From a virus, in the IMG/VR virus record IMGVR_UViG_3300027969_000236, positions 1 to 35,851 of that record: a stretch of DNA of 35,851 nucleotides; one strand, given 5' to 3'. The position numbers and the translations under genes are program-made. Every line of letters begins with the position of its first letter. Within the stretch, counting starts at the first letter, position 1. Below the pieces are notes generated by a model that was not told the DNA's origin, did not search any database, and was given only the letters and a program-made list of their open reading frames with translations. This document shows positions 11,511-20,675 of the stretch, in pieces.

Positions 11511-13095
11511 TTAGTGGCTCCCATTGACCCTTGCGATATATTTCAGGGCGGTGCGTTGATGGATTAGCTGAAATGTCACCTTCTTTAAGTGTAGGAGCTT
11601 TTCCAGATAGAACTGAATTCATTCTTGAATCATACAAATGATTGATGCCTTTTAAAGTATTGGTATTTGCAAACTCTTCTGCCAATTGATCTCTACTACC
11701 TACCCGTCCATTATTTTCATTTATTTTTCTATATAAAAATGATTCCCAATAAGCAGTAATTGCTGCGTTCTTTTTGCCTTGCTCATCTTGCAACAATAAA
11801 TTTTTTCTTCCCGTCAATAATGGGTCATACATTTTGTTTACAGGAACAGTACCAGGAGCTTTATTTTCCAAATCAAGGGTAGATGCTACAGAATTAATTT
11901 CATTTGTTAATGATAAATATCTTTGCAAATCTTGAAATTCTTGTGGGGTATTTATTTTTGAACCAATAATTGATTCAACTTTATTTCTAAATTGTTGTTG
12001 AATTTGATTTGTTGTACCCGCTGAACTAGCTGCTTCTGCTCCTGTAGTTTGATTTACCGTAATTCCATTTGTTGCAGAATTAGATATACCACCACTAATG
12101 TTTGCATTTAAAGATGGGGCAATACTACCACCAGGACCTAATTGATTAGGGCCAAATCCTCCTCCAAATGAACCACCAATTTTATTGGCATTGGTATCAC
12201 TTGTTTGAACACCCGCAGCATTACCACCTCTTAAACCACTAGATAAATTTTGATTTAAAGTAATATATTGTTGATTAGCTTGATACAAATCTTTAAATTC
12301 TTCAGGCTTTAGTGTAGAGATTGCATCTACCCAAGAATTTGTCAATTTTCCATTGGCATCTCTTTTAGTAAATAATTCTGTTCTATTTTTTAAAAGATTA
12401 GCGTAACCAGCAGCTTTAGCACCTACATCAGCAGCGGTTTGATATTGTTGCAAAACAATCTTAGGTGCTCCTGTCATAGCAAGTTGTGCTAATTCAGATG
12501 CGCCTTTATAACGTGCATCTTGAAGAGCAGTAGTATCTCTTCTATTTATGAAATACCCGCCTTTTTTTTCAATGTCATTAATTAATTGTGGATCAATAGG
12601 AGTTAATGCTCCATTTTTATCTTTTGAAAAATAACGGCCAGTAAAACCTACTAGGTTATATTCTTTAACTGCATAACCATGAGTAGGAGAATATGCTTCT
12701 TCGTATTCTTTTGGACCACCGTTATAGTATTTGAATGCTCCTTTTATGTCATTTGTTAAAAGACTCATCAAAACGCCATCCCATTGTGTTTGGGTATTTA
12801 TATGGGCTGTTTTATCTATATCATTTTTCTTAACAATGACATCGCTAACTTTTTGGTTGTTTTCAGCATTTGGATTTGTAACCCAATTTCTCATGGTCTG
12901 AACAGCATCTGTACTTTGTTTATCTAATGGATTAGAAGTATCAGGTGTAGTCAACGTATTGATTACAGATTGTTCAGAAATCTTAGGCGTAGGAGGTATT
13001 GGAGCCAACGAACGAACATTATCAGGAGTTACAGTTGACAACTGCACAGGTGCAGGGATTGCGCCTGGTATTGGTTTTTCTAATACTTCAGCCAT
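11500..13095 (-). CDS. Putative internal virion/ejection protein
   Basis: A 531-residue protein, coincidentally the same length as the next one but not similar to it. It opens with a Pro-rich arm (GAIPAPVQLSTVTPDNVRSL) and continues with helical segments, a Gly/Asn-rich linker around 300-350 and a helical C-terminal third. No enzymatic motif is visible. Between a tail-associated protein and the membrane-segment protein, it is likely a virion component, perhaps part of the ejection apparatus. It has an AGAGG ribosome binding site. Confidence 0.55.
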   Translation of the reverse strand: MAEVLEKPIPGAIPAPVQLSTVTPDNVRSLAPIPPTPKISEQSVINTLTTPDTSNPLDKQSTDAVQTMRNWVTNPNAENNQKVSDVIVKKNDIDKTAHINTQTQWDGVLMSLLTNDIKGAFKYYNGGPKEYEEAYSPTHGYAVKEYNLVGFTGRYFSKDKNGALTPIDPQLINDIEKKGGYFINRRDTTALQDARYKGASELAQLAMTGAPKIVLQQYQTAADVGAKAAGYANLLKNRTELFTKRDANGKLTNSWVDAISTLKPEEFKDLYQANQQYITLNQNLSSGLRGGNAAGVQTSDTNANKIGGSFGGGFGPNQLGPGGSIAPSLNANISGGISNSATNGITVNQTTGAEAASSAGTTNQIQQQFRNKVESIIGSKINTPQEFQDLQRYLSLTNEINSVASTLDLENKAPGTVPVNKMYDPLLTGRKNLLLQDEQGKKNAAITAYWESFLYRKINENNGRVGSRDQLAEEFANTNTLKGINHLYDSRMNSVLSGKAPTLKEGDISANPSTHRPEIYRKGQWEPLNAR

Positions 13096-13104
13096 AAAAA
13101 CCTC

Positions 13105-13464
13105 TTAGTTATTTAAAAAATGACCAAATGAAATGTCATTGTTTGGTTGTGGATTATTTATACCAAATGCTGAGACAGGTTTTTGCATGGTATTGTAAGC
13201 ATTCATTACATTACCTTGTGAAAGCTGACTACCCGCTGAAGAAAATTGATTAAATGCATTTTTTGCAGGTTGAATTTGACGGTCAAAATATTCACTTAAA
13301 TTTTTTGGTGGTTCAATAGGTTTACCTGATGCATCAGTTGTCTCTAGTGGTGGCTCAACGCCAGGGCTAAAATCTCTTGTACCTGTTACTCTATTAAATC
13401 CTGCATAGGACGCCCAATCTCCAAAAGAATTTGGGCTTTTAAATTGAAAAGAATAATCATTCAT
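13105..13464 (-). CDS. Small putative virion protein
   Basis: A 119-residue protein rich in Asn, Phe, Pro and Ser, with no membrane segment or recognised motif. Its ATG overlaps the stop of the upstream gene as ATGA, so translation is coupled. A structural or ejection-associated role is inferred only from its neighbours. Confidence 0.55.
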   Translation of the reverse strand: MNDYSFQFKSPNSFGDWASYAGFNRVTGTRDFSPGVEPPLETTDASGKPIEPPKNLSEYFDRQIQPAKNAFNQFSSAGSQLSQGNVMNAYNTMQKPVSAFGINNPQPNNDISFGHFLNN

Positions 13465-14243
13465 CTGCCTGTCCCAGCCATAAAGTTCATACCAGAACCA
13501 GAAGTGTTACTTCCAATAGTTCCAGTAAAGTTAGGAGTAGCACTTTGTGGAGTGCCATAAAGGATACTTGCATATTTTGAATACAAGTCTGTAGGGGCAT
13601 TAGAAAACTGAAGGGCTGCTTGATTATTTCCAAGAGCAGCACCAATACCTTGAAATCCCATAGTGCCTAAAGTTCCCGCAGCACCAATTTGTTGTCCAGT
13701 AATATTAGATATAGCACTAGCAACTGCTTGAGATTGTCTTTGTTTATCTAAAGATGCTAAATTGGCATCTGCTAAAGCAGCTCTTGATGATCCTAAATTA
13801 CCAGAACCACCAAATGAAGCAGTTTGTTGATTTCTTAATTCTCTAGTTTGTTCTTGAATAGGTTGCGTGGCAGCAGCCAATTGATTCTTTATATAATTAG
13901 GATCAATAATGCTTTTTAATGTTTCAGCAGATGTTCCAATAGCATTAAGTGAAGGTTGATTTAATTGATTTGCAGTACCAAGCGAAGTATTAAATCCTTG
14001 TAATGCACCTTTGTTTAAATAAGGAGAAGACATATCATAAACATTTTGTGCTCCACCAGTTGCTTTTTGATATGAAGGCAAAAATGTATTCTTAAAAGCT
14101 TCTGTTTGAGCTTTTAAAAGATCACTCTGTTCTGGAGTTAAAGTTGGTGTAGTTGTGCTTGACCCACTTCCTCCACCAAGAGAAACAACAGTAAATCTAG
14201 GCACAAGACCAATAAATTTAAATAGATGGCTTAGTTTCAACAT
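13461..14243 (-). CDS. Tail/ejection-associated virion protein
   Basis: A 260-residue Ala/Gln/Asn/Gly-rich protein. After a hydrophobic N terminus it has a helical body with a conserved-looking segment, TRELRNQQTASFGGSGNLGS, followed by SRAALADANLASLDKQRQSQ. This combination of a Gly-rich turn and SRAALA helix is common in DNA-injection or tail-associated proteins of podoviruses. It probably enters the virion. It overlaps the preceding gene by 26 bp and has AAGGAAC upstream of its ATG. Confidence 0.6.
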   Translation of the reverse strand: MLKLSHLFKFIGLVPRFTVVSLGGGSGSSTTTPTLTPEQSDLLKAQTEAFKNTFLPSYQKATGGAQNVYDMSSPYLNKGALQGFNTSLGTANQLNQPSLNAIGTSAETLKSIIDPNYIKNQLAAATQPIQEQTRELRNQQTASFGGSGNLGSSRAALADANLASLDKQRQSQAVASAISNITGQQIGAAGTLGTMGFQGIGAALGNNQAALQFSNAPTDLYSKYASILYGTPQSATPNFTGTIGSNTSGSGMNFMAGTGR

Positions 14244-14697
14244 TTAGATGTTCCTTACGATAATCATCAAATCTTTCAAAAAAGATTGTTTTCCACATTT
14301 TAGGCAAATACTCTTTTGCCTTTTCAGGACCAACACAAAGATAGATTGAGTAAGCAATAATGTTTCCCGCTGCGTATCTCAAACTATGCGATATTTCAAT
14401 TCCGTGTTCATCTTTTTCTTTTTCCAATTGATTGGCGGTTTCATAAGAAGAAATGACCGTTATCCACATTGGCATTATTTGATATTGAATTTGTCTATAA
14501 AAAGCATTCATAGGCAAATATATCAAACACATTGAAAATACTTTATTAATTAAATCTTCTGATGTTTCTTTATCTTTGTCTACCAAATCATCCCATATAT
14601 GGGAAATGAAAACAAACATATTAAACATTTCCAAGGCATCTTTATCGCCTCCAAACCATTCCAATCTTTCAGAAACTACTTGTTCATTGGCTTCCAT
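14218..14697 (-). CDS. All-helical protein with a DDxxD motif
   Basis: I start at the ATG at 14697; a GTG three codons earlier is possible. The 159-residue product is helical throughout and carries HIWDDLVDKDKET, with DDLVD at residues 36-40. That pattern looks like the first aspartate-rich motif of isoprenoid synthases (DDxxD). A second magnesium motif is not evident and the protein is about half the usual size, so catalysis is doubtful. I recall comparable uncharacterised helical proteins near tail genes of aquatic podoviruses. It may be structural; the motif is the only clue. Confidence 0.6.
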   Translation of the reverse strand: MEANEQVVSERLEWFGGDKDALEMFNMFVFISHIWDDLVDKDKETSEDLINKVFSMCLIYLPMNAFYRQIQYQIMPMWITVISSYETANQLEKEKDEHGIEISHSLRYAAGNIIAYSIYLCVGPEKAKEYLPKMWKTIFFERFDDYRKEHLNVETKPSI

Positions 14698-14923
14698 TAA
14701 ATCCACTTTGCATATTATTATTAGGCATTCCCATCATGGGTTGCCCTGATGTTGCTGAATTAGTCACATTACCCTTACCCATTGGCATATCAGGCATAGA
14801 CTGACCTGACTGAATAGGATACTGATTACCATCTTGGTTGCCTGTAGACAACGTAGGTTGTTGCGGTAACGTAGGTTGCATACCCATTGATGATTGAGCT
14901 TGGTTTTGTACTGGAGCACCCAT
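14684..14923 (-). CDS. Low-complexity Gln/Gly/Met/Pro-rich protein
   Basis: A 79-residue disordered protein made mostly of Gln, Gly, Met, Pro, Asn and Ser (SMPDMPMGKGNV, QPMMGMPNNN). No folded domain is apparent. A good AAAAGGATTAAT ribosome binding site supports translation. It may be a flexible virion linker or assembly factor; there is no direct evidence. Confidence 0.55.
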   Translation of the reverse strand: MGAPVQNQAQSSMGMQPTLPQQPTLSTGNQDGNQYPIQSGQSMPDMPMGKGNVTNSATSGQPMMGMPNNNMQSGFNGSQ

Positions 14924-14959
14924 ATTAATCCTTTTGGTGAATTTTACCGATGTTTACGA

Positions 14960-15235
14960 TTAAAGGCTATTTCTTTGTAAATCAACATAATGCCACAAAT
15001 CATCGTTTCTATACGTTCCTGTAGGTTTGTCTGGACACCATGAAAGGGGAGGCCCATTTAATTCTTTGTAATCATCGCCTTCAACTGTAAAAGATTGCAT
15101 AGTTTGGTTTAATAAAAAATTACCGTTTGCATCTACCAAACCTACTAAAAACCTAACAAGAATATTAGGAATTTCTTGAATATCATTAATTGCTTCAGTA
15201 ACTGTGGTTGATGGAATTGTGATTGTTCTACTCAT
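14960..15235 (-). CDS. Small putative virion protein
   Basis: The ATG at 15235 with AAAGGTATATTT upstream is preferred to the longer frame, giving 91 residues starting MSRTITIPSTTVTEAI. It is beta-rich with a Trp/Asp-rich end (SWCPDKPTGTYRNDDLWHYV). It lies directly after the fibre-like gene and may be a small tail accessory. No family recognised. Confidence 0.55.
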   Translation of the reverse strand: MSRTITIPSTTVTEAINDIQEIPNILVRFLVGLVDANGNFLLNQTMQSFTVEGDDYKELNGPPLSWCPDKPTGTYRNDDLWHYVDLQRNSL

Positions 15236-15245
15236 AAATATACCT

Positions 15246-16871
15246 TTAATTAGATATCCAAACGGGAATTTGATACGAAACTCCGTTAATATAAAATTCA
15301 AGCCATTGGTTGTTACCAGAATTTGTTCCAGGTTTATTTGTTCCTACAAAAGTGGCAACACTTGATCCTACTGTAGGACCTTGATAAAAATACATTGGAA
15401 TATTAGAAAGTTGTCCAACCAAATTAACTGTATTTTGTGCATATAAATTATTTACAAGATTAGTACTAGAGGTTCCTATTGGGCCTTGAGAGTAAACCCC
15501 ATAAGTTCCACCTTGAGCAGTTATACCTCTTGCCCCACCTACAGCAGTAATTGCCGTACCGACAGTAGAATTAGCAGTTAGTCCATATCCAGTTACAGAA
15601 TCACCCTGTATTGCACTTCCAGAGCTTGAGTTTCCATAAACACCTATACCAGTAGAACCTGAAGAACTTAATGCGTAAACCCCAAATCTTTGGGTATTAG
15701 ATAGATTAGCTACAACTGCTGCATAACTTCCTGACCCTGTTGGAGAAGCTCCATCAAATTGAGAAATTCCTCTTCCATAAATGCTATTTAAATACATATT
15801 TCCAGTAGTTCGCTGAATGTAATATCCAGCAGTACCCAAAGGAGAATAAGGCCCTGAAGTAGGAGGGATTCCACCATCCCAGTTGTCAGATCGAATATCT
15901 TGAAAAACAGAAGCAGCAACTGGAGCACCCCATTGGGTTTGACCCGCAGGAATGCCACTTATGGTTCCTGAGCTACCATTGTATTGTCCAAAAATATACC
16001 AAATGACATTGCCAACTGTAACGGAACCAGGTGCGGTCAATGTCCACCCAGTTGGGGCTACAGGTCCCGTAGTATTGGATGGAGTAGCAGGAACGCCACT
16101 TGATTGGTTTTGTTGTAAATAGGCAGTTAAAGAACTAAGCCCAGTACTTCCCGTAGTGCCTGTTGCGCCATTTGCGCTAAATTGCACAATTGGGTAAGCA
16201 ACATTAGTCCAATCTATGACTGAAGTTGCAGTATTAGAATTTGCAGTAATTGGCACAAAGATAGCCCATTGGACATACCCTGCTGTGCTGTTGGTAGAAG
16301 GGGTTGCAGTCCATCCAGAAGGAGCTGTAAAGGAGGCAGTAGCCCAAGTATATGTTGAGGTTGTTGAAGGTCTTGCAGGGGCACTTCCAGATGTCCATTG
16401 GTATATAGCAGGGATAGCTACATTTTGGGTGCTTGTTGTCGTGACAATGTCTATGTCAATTGCAGTCCCAGGGTCTATAACGTAATAAGCACTTGGAGCA
16501 GTTGGGCTTACAAAAAAATCAATTTGCCTACCTCCAGCTACCGTGTAATAAAGATAATTGGTAGTCCCAAATCCAGTTGTTTTATTCCAAATATAATCAT
16601 TAGGCTCAGTAGATTCAGTTGAACTATTGTTATTTCTAATCCCGTAATAAATAGCATTTGTAGGTACATTACTAAATCCTACTGAACCATCATACGATGT
16701 AGCATACTTAATTTGAATGTATTTATAAAGATTAGATATTCTTCCAGTAGGACCCGCAATAATTCCATTTGCTATATCAATAGAAACATTAGAACCAAAA
16801 TTACTTAAAAGGTAATTAATGGCATCAGAAATTTCATTCAGATTAGGGTTGGAATTTAAAGCAAAAGGCAT
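15246..16871 (-). CDS. Tail fibre/spike-like protein
   Basis: A 541-residue Ser/Thr/Gly-rich protein. Residues about 150-320 contain repeated Trp modules (SGW or TGW, a Pro, then a VxW core). Residues about 395-465 are a regular Gly/Ala/Ser repeat (GVYALSSSGSTGIGVYGNSS, GITAQGGTYGVYSQG) that resembles a trimeric beta-roll or beta-helix shaft. The C-terminal 45 residues (NNQWLEFYINGVSYQIPVWI) look like a beta cap. This is the composition of a receptor-binding fibre or spike. The Trp module reappears in the collagen-like protein at 24014-25336. The ATG shares a base with the preceding stop. Confidence 0.7.
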   Translation of the reverse strand: MPFALNSNPNLNEISDAINYLLSNFGSNVSIDIANGIIAGPTGRISNLYKYIQIKYATSYDGSVGFSNVPTNAIYYGIRNNNSSTESTEPNDYIWNKTTGFGTTNYLYYTVAGGRQIDFFVSPTAPSAYYVIDPGTAIDIDIVTTTSTQNVAIPAIYQWTSGSAPARPSTTSTYTWATASFTAPSGWTATPSTNSTAGYVQWAIFVPITANSNTATSVIDWTNVAYPIVQFSANGATGTTGSTGLSSLTAYLQQNQSSGVPATPSNTTGPVAPTGWTLTAPGSVTVGNVIWYIFGQYNGSSGTISGIPAGQTQWGAPVAASVFQDIRSDNWDGGIPPTSGPYSPLGTAGYYIQRTTGNMYLNSIYGRGISQFDGASPTGSGSYAAVVANLSNTQRFGVYALSSSGSTGIGVYGNSSSGSAIQGDSVTGYGLTANSTVGTAITAVGGARGITAQGGTYGVYSQGPIGTSSTNLVNNLYAQNTVNLVGQLSNIPMYFYQGPTVGSSVATFVGTNKPGTNSGNNQWLEFYINGVSYQIPVWISN

Positions 16872-18559
16872 TAGTAAGCATCCTCAGTAACCGTTGCTTG
16901 CCAATTCATAGCAGTCAAATTAAAAGAATTTGTAGCATCATTTGATTCAATTTTGATAGCAACTGTTCTAAACGTATTTTGTTGAGTAGTCACCCAAGGA
17001 TTGTCTGTAACAATAGAAACCGTTCCAGTTTGCCCATAAACCGCAGTTTGAGCAGTTGAATTGGCTCCTCCTACCGTGATATTGATGGTTCCAGTTCCTG
17101 ATATTTCAGGCATCAATCGGTGTATATATACTTTAGAAGAAAAAGAAACAGGGCCATCAGTACTGACCAAAGCAACATTTGTACGCTCAAAAAGCACAGG
17201 AATAGTATTTCCACTAAAAGAGTTTCCTATTGAAGTCTCTACAAGCTTTTGACTAGCAGTACCGCCTTTAGCATACACCACGGCTCTTGAGGCAAGATTA
17301 AAGTAATCAGTTGATGCATCTATCCATCTTGGTCCCTCGCACCCTGCACAGGCGTATTGAACGTCTTTAGGAGCATTCCATACTTGCAAGTCATATCTCC
17401 ATGAAAGCATTTTATTGCACCATGAAGTACTGTTCTTGTCTGGATAGTAAATCTCGATCTGGTTCTTTTGGGTATTGTTGACCATAAACATACGGTCAGC
17501 ATAAGGTTGCCCCGCAGAATCTAGTGCGGTATTGATGTTGGAAAAGAAATAATCCCTAACCCTTTGATTGCCCAATGGCTGAAAGTTAGAACCATCAAAC
17601 ACCCAAATGTCCCTAGCATCAACACCATATACATTGGAATCGGTATTTGACCAACAATTATTGTTGAAAAGCCCTCTACCTTGATTAAATAAGCGTATAC
17701 CAAAGATGGGAGCATTAGAAGACTGATAAGCAATGGGAGAAAAAACAACCGTATCCCAATAGGAACATACATAGAAATTACCTCCTAAAAAGAATCCGTC
17801 AATGATGGGACCACGAACGGGAATCTCAACTTCATTAGCCACATTAGATAACTTTGGAGACCAATCTGTAGGAACACCCGTATTTGCAAATTGTTGAGAC
17901 CATCTAACCGTAGTTGGATAGTTGATGACACTTCCTGAAGCATATGTTTTAGTTAAATTACCCGCAATAAGGATATTGCCCACATTCGGTGAGCAGAAGT
18001 TTCGCATAAAGTTAGCTACTACTTTTGTTACAGATGGGGAAAGTCCTATTTCGTAATTCCAAATATAGTTATTAGGCGCAGCATCATAATAATAAATTTC
18101 ATCTTGAGTTGCTCTGTAATACATTGGAGCACTTAAACCATCGTTTATAAAAAATACGTTTCCTACCCAAGAAGTAGTAATGTTGATGTTTTCTGTATAT
18201 AAATCAATATATGCACTAGGATTTGCTCCGTAGCCTGGGGTAATATTTTTAACTGCGCCAGTTGCTTTTACTTGATACCATCTACCATGATTTGATGAAT
18301 CTCTGGTTGCAACAAGATATGACCAAACAACGGCATTTGGGTCTCCAGTATTTTGCAAAAATCCACCGTCCATGAATAAGGCAATATTGGGGATGGTAAC
18401 AATAATATCCACTTCACCAAATACCTTTTTAATCCCTCTAACGTCAGCTTCCACGTTTAAGCCTGAGTTGTACTCATTGGGCCCCAAAGCATTGCTAGGA
18501 ACATCTGGAGTAAAACTCATGTTCGAGAAAGGAGTTCTTAACGGGGTATATTCGCTCAT
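16871..18559 (-). CDS. Tail nozzle / tubular-protein-B-like protein
   Basis: A 562-residue beta-rich protein with recurring aromatic strands (RWYQVKATG, VRWSQQ, DARDIWVFDGSNFQPLG, LSWRYDLQVWNAP), consistent with a beta-propeller-like body. Length, position between adaptor and ejection genes, and composition fit the nozzle (tail tubular protein B, or P22 gp10-like stabilisation) protein that forms the distal end of a short tail. Assignment is by context and fold style, not by a diagnostic motif. There is no clear ribosome binding site upstream of its ATG. Confidence 0.65.
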   Translation of the reverse strand: MSEYTPLRTPFSNMSFTPDVPSNALGPNEYNSGLNVEADVRGIKKVFGEVDIIVTIPNIALFMDGGFLQNTGDPNAVVWSYLVATRDSSNHGRWYQVKATGAVKNITPGYGANPSAYIDLYTENINITTSWVGNVFFINDGLSAPMYYRATQDEIYYYDAAPNNYIWNYEIGLSPSVTKVVANFMRNFCSPNVGNILIAGNLTKTYASGSVINYPTTVRWSQQFANTGVPTDWSPKLSNVANEVEIPVRGPIIDGFFLGGNFYVCSYWDTVVFSPIAYQSSNAPIFGIRLFNQGRGLFNNNCWSNTDSNVYGVDARDIWVFDGSNFQPLGNQRVRDYFFSNINTALDSAGQPYADRMFMVNNTQKNQIEIYYPDKNSTSWCNKMLSWRYDLQVWNAPKDVQYACAGCEGPRWIDASTDYFNLASRAVVYAKGGTASQKLVETSIGNSFSGNTIPVLFERTNVALVSTDGPVSFSSKVYIHRLMPEISGTGTINITVGGANSTAQTAVYGQTGTVSIVTDNPWVTTQQNTFRTVAIKIESNDATNSFNLTAMNWQATVTEDAY

Positions 18560-18605
18560 GGTGTTTAATAGTGGAAGTTGAGCATCGTTTTAATTTTACC
18601 AAGTT

Positions 18606-19043
18606 CTAGAATAATTCCAATGCTTTTATTACCTCATTTGGGTCTACATAGACATCTGGGACATATTCTTGCTCTTCCCAGATAATAAATTGAAATTTAG
18701 TCAAACAATCCCTACTTTTGAGAAGATTGACGTTTTCAGGATGTCCAAAGATCAAAGGGTCTGATCTGGAGAACAAAACTATTCCTTTCTTGCCTTCCCT
18801 CCAAGCCATATGTTGAAAGAACGAATCGCACCCAATCCAAGTGCGACATTCCTTTAAAAGTGCTCTAAGTTCATCAAAACTAAGATTTACCCTGAAATCC
18901 TCACACAATTGCTTTTCACCAGGTATACCAATCTGGACTACAGGTTCCTTGATGCCTTTAAGGACTTCTTCCCAATAAGGGTAGTTCTTAGGGTTTTCTT
19001 TGCCATTCCTTAGAGCCTTGGAATAGGGGCTGATAATAATCAT
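18606..19043 (-). CDS. GT9-type glycosyltransferase, C-terminal half only
   Basis: A 145-residue protein matching the C-terminal domain of family 9 (heptosyltransferase-like) glycosyltransferases. It has VVQIGIPGE, then LSFDELRALLKECRTWIGCD, SFFQHMAW and GKKGIVLFSRSDPLIFGHP, in the order used to hold the nucleotide sugar. The N-terminal half of such an enzyme appears fused to the end of the preceding glycosyltransferase. The ATG overlaps that gene's stop (ATGA), so the two halves are probably made together and may assemble. Likely role: glycan modification of virion or host surface. Confidence 0.7.
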   Translation of the reverse strand: MIIISPYSKALRNGKENPKNYPYWEEVLKGIKEPVVQIGIPGEKQLCEDFRVNLSFDELRALLKECRTWIGCDSFFQHMAWREGKKGIVLFSRSDPLIFGHPENVNLLKSRDCLTKFQFIIWEEQEYVPDVYVDPNEVIKALELF

Positions 19044-20008
19044 AAGTACAACTTTCTAAAAGCGTTCTCTAAAGAACCCTTCCATTCCCATTGGGACATT
19101 TTCAAATAGATATTCCATTGATCTAAGTTACCAAACCCCCGCTCTGCATGAGCAATAGCATGACCAGGCACAATGTCTGGATAACAAGAAAATATCAAAG
19201 GCTTCTTGATTTCTGGCAATATTTTGGAAAAGACTATGTGATCTCCTAAACCGCAGTTTAATACCACAATGGTATGGTCTCTGTATTGCATAAAATTAGC
19301 AAAGATTTGCTCATCATGGATGTACAAGGATTCATCAGTCTCGCTCCTTATACCGCCATCAGGGTTCTTTAAATGCCATGTAATAGCATCAGGAACCACA
19401 TAGAGCTTAAATCCTCTCTGATGTAGCCCGTAGCTAAACAAAGTTTCTTCACGGTGCGCTACCCTAGAAAGCCCTGTGTTGTAGTCATACTCCCCTGCTC
19501 GGTAGACAAAACTACAATGCAAGTGCTCTACTTGTTGTTCTTTGGTAATAAGTCCCCATTGGATGTTGGGTTCTTCGTTGATCTTTTCTATTTTCCCAGT
19601 AGCCTTAAATGGTTTAGGTAATGGAGGAGTCAGGATCGAGCCTCCTACCGCCCCTGCATTCTTGCGTATAGCATAACTTAACAAGGTTCTAAGCACATGA
19701 GGTTCTGGGATGCAATCATCGTCCATTCTCCAAACCCATTTGTAGCCCATTATGTTGGCAGTCTGGTGGTTCCAATGAGTTCCCTTTTTATGAGCAAAAA
19801 CCCATTCCCATTCAATGTTCTTTAACTCCATCATCTGGAACAGGTTCTTGTAGATCAGTTCCTCACGAACATCTCTAGGCTCATCGTTGTCATCAAAGAT
19901 AATGAGCTTATCGGGTATCTTTGTTTGGTTAACTATTGCTGCCAATGCTAGAGGAAGTGTGGTGTCGTATCGGCCTCTAGTCCCGATGGAGCAAAGCACA
20001 CTATCCAC
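19040..20008 (-). CDS. GT2 glycosyltransferase fused to a GT9 N-terminal half
   Basis: A 322-residue protein. The first 240 residues form a GT-A family 2 glycosyltransferase: an N-terminal Rossmann-like start (VLCSIGTRGRYDTTLPLALA), then YKWVWRMDDDCIPEP with the metal-binding aspartates at 96-98, and later an acceptor region with His-rich segments. From about residue 246 the sequence changes to HTIVVLNCGLGDHIVFSKIL, which resembles the GLGD opening of GT9 heptosyltransferases. It ends SLENAFRKLYL. The missing GT9 half is the next gene. It overlaps the methyltransferase upstream by eight bases. Confidence 0.75.
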   Translation of the reverse strand: MDSVLCSIGTRGRYDTTLPLALAAIVNQTKIPDKLIIFDDNDEPRDVREELIYKNLFQMMELKNIEWEWVFAHKKGTHWNHQTANIMGYKWVWRMDDDCIPEPHVLRTLLSYAIRKNAGAVGGSILTPPLPKPFKATGKIEKINEEPNIQWGLITKEQQVEHLHCSFVYRAGEYDYNTGLSRVAHREETLFSYGLHQRGFKLYVVPDAITWHLKNPDGGIRSETDESLYIHDEQIFANFMQYRDHTIVVLNCGLGDHIVFSKILPEIKKPLIFSCYPDIVPGHAIAHAERGFGNLDQWNIYLKMSQWEWKGSLENAFRKLYL

Positions 20009-20660
20009 GGTCCCACCTTAGAATCATCAAGTTACATTGGTTTTCTTTGCTGATCGGAGTGGCGGTATCGGATACCCGTCCGTTTTGATCAATGTAGTTA
20101 AACTGAAACCCCTTAAAGTGAGATTCATTGAGTCCGTGTATCTTGTGGTGCGGTCCCCAGAAACCTACAGGCTCATTCCAAGGCACGGTGATTAGTAGCC
20201 TATCACAATGATTTTTAAGCTCTTCTACGATCTCTAAACCGTTATCTAGGTGCTCTATGACCTCAAAGGCAATGATGGTGTCGTAGTGGTCTAGGGCTAC
20301 TTGGTTGATGTCACCCTGAACAAACTGAGCTTTTTCTAACCAGTTCTGTTCTTGGGCAACACTAATAATGACAGGATCGTAATCAAGTCCAAGATAGTCT
20401 ACATCGTTGGGTAGGAATTGACATCCATAACCAGAAGAGCATCCTAGTTCAAAAACCTTTTTACCCAGTAGATTTTGATTAGCCCACATATATCGTGTAG
20501 CTTCTCTAGGTAAAACAGGGTCTCCTTTTAGGAATACTGCTCTTTCGTAATTATTGGTTAAAGCCCATCGATACCATTCTGGGTGAAGTTCTTTTGCTAG
20601 TTTTATACAATGAATCTTGAGAATATCTTCCCATTGTGTCTTTACATCCAAGCCATACAT
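20001..20660 (-). CDS. SAM-dependent methyltransferase (class I)
   Basis: A 219-residue protein with a Rossmann methyltransferase core. Motif I is VFELGCSSGYG (69-79), the acidic residue after strand 2 is Asp93 in YLGLDYD, and IIAFEVIEHLDN (129-140) is the post-II/motif IV region typical of small-molecule or sugar methyltransferases. About 65 residues precede the core. It begins a three-gene cassette with two glycosyltransferases, so the likely substrate is a sugar on a glycan rather than DNA. That is inference from context. Confidence 0.8.
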   Translation of the reverse strand: MYGLDVKTQWEDILKIHCIKLAKELHPEWYRWALTNNYERAVFLKGDPVLPREATRYMWANQNLLGKKVFELGCSSGYGCQFLPNDVDYLGLDYDPVIISVAQEQNWLEKAQFVQGDINQVALDHYDTIIAFEVIEHLDNGLEIVEELKNHCDRLLITVPWNEPVGFWGPHHKIHGLNESHFKGFQFNYIDQNGRVSDTATPISKENQCNLMILRWDRG

Positions 20661-20675
20661 ATTACATTTCCAATT

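Noticed and set aside
9915-13095. Two adjacent 531-residue proteins as a gene duplication
   Set aside because: The equal length is coincidence; their sequences and motif order do not match.
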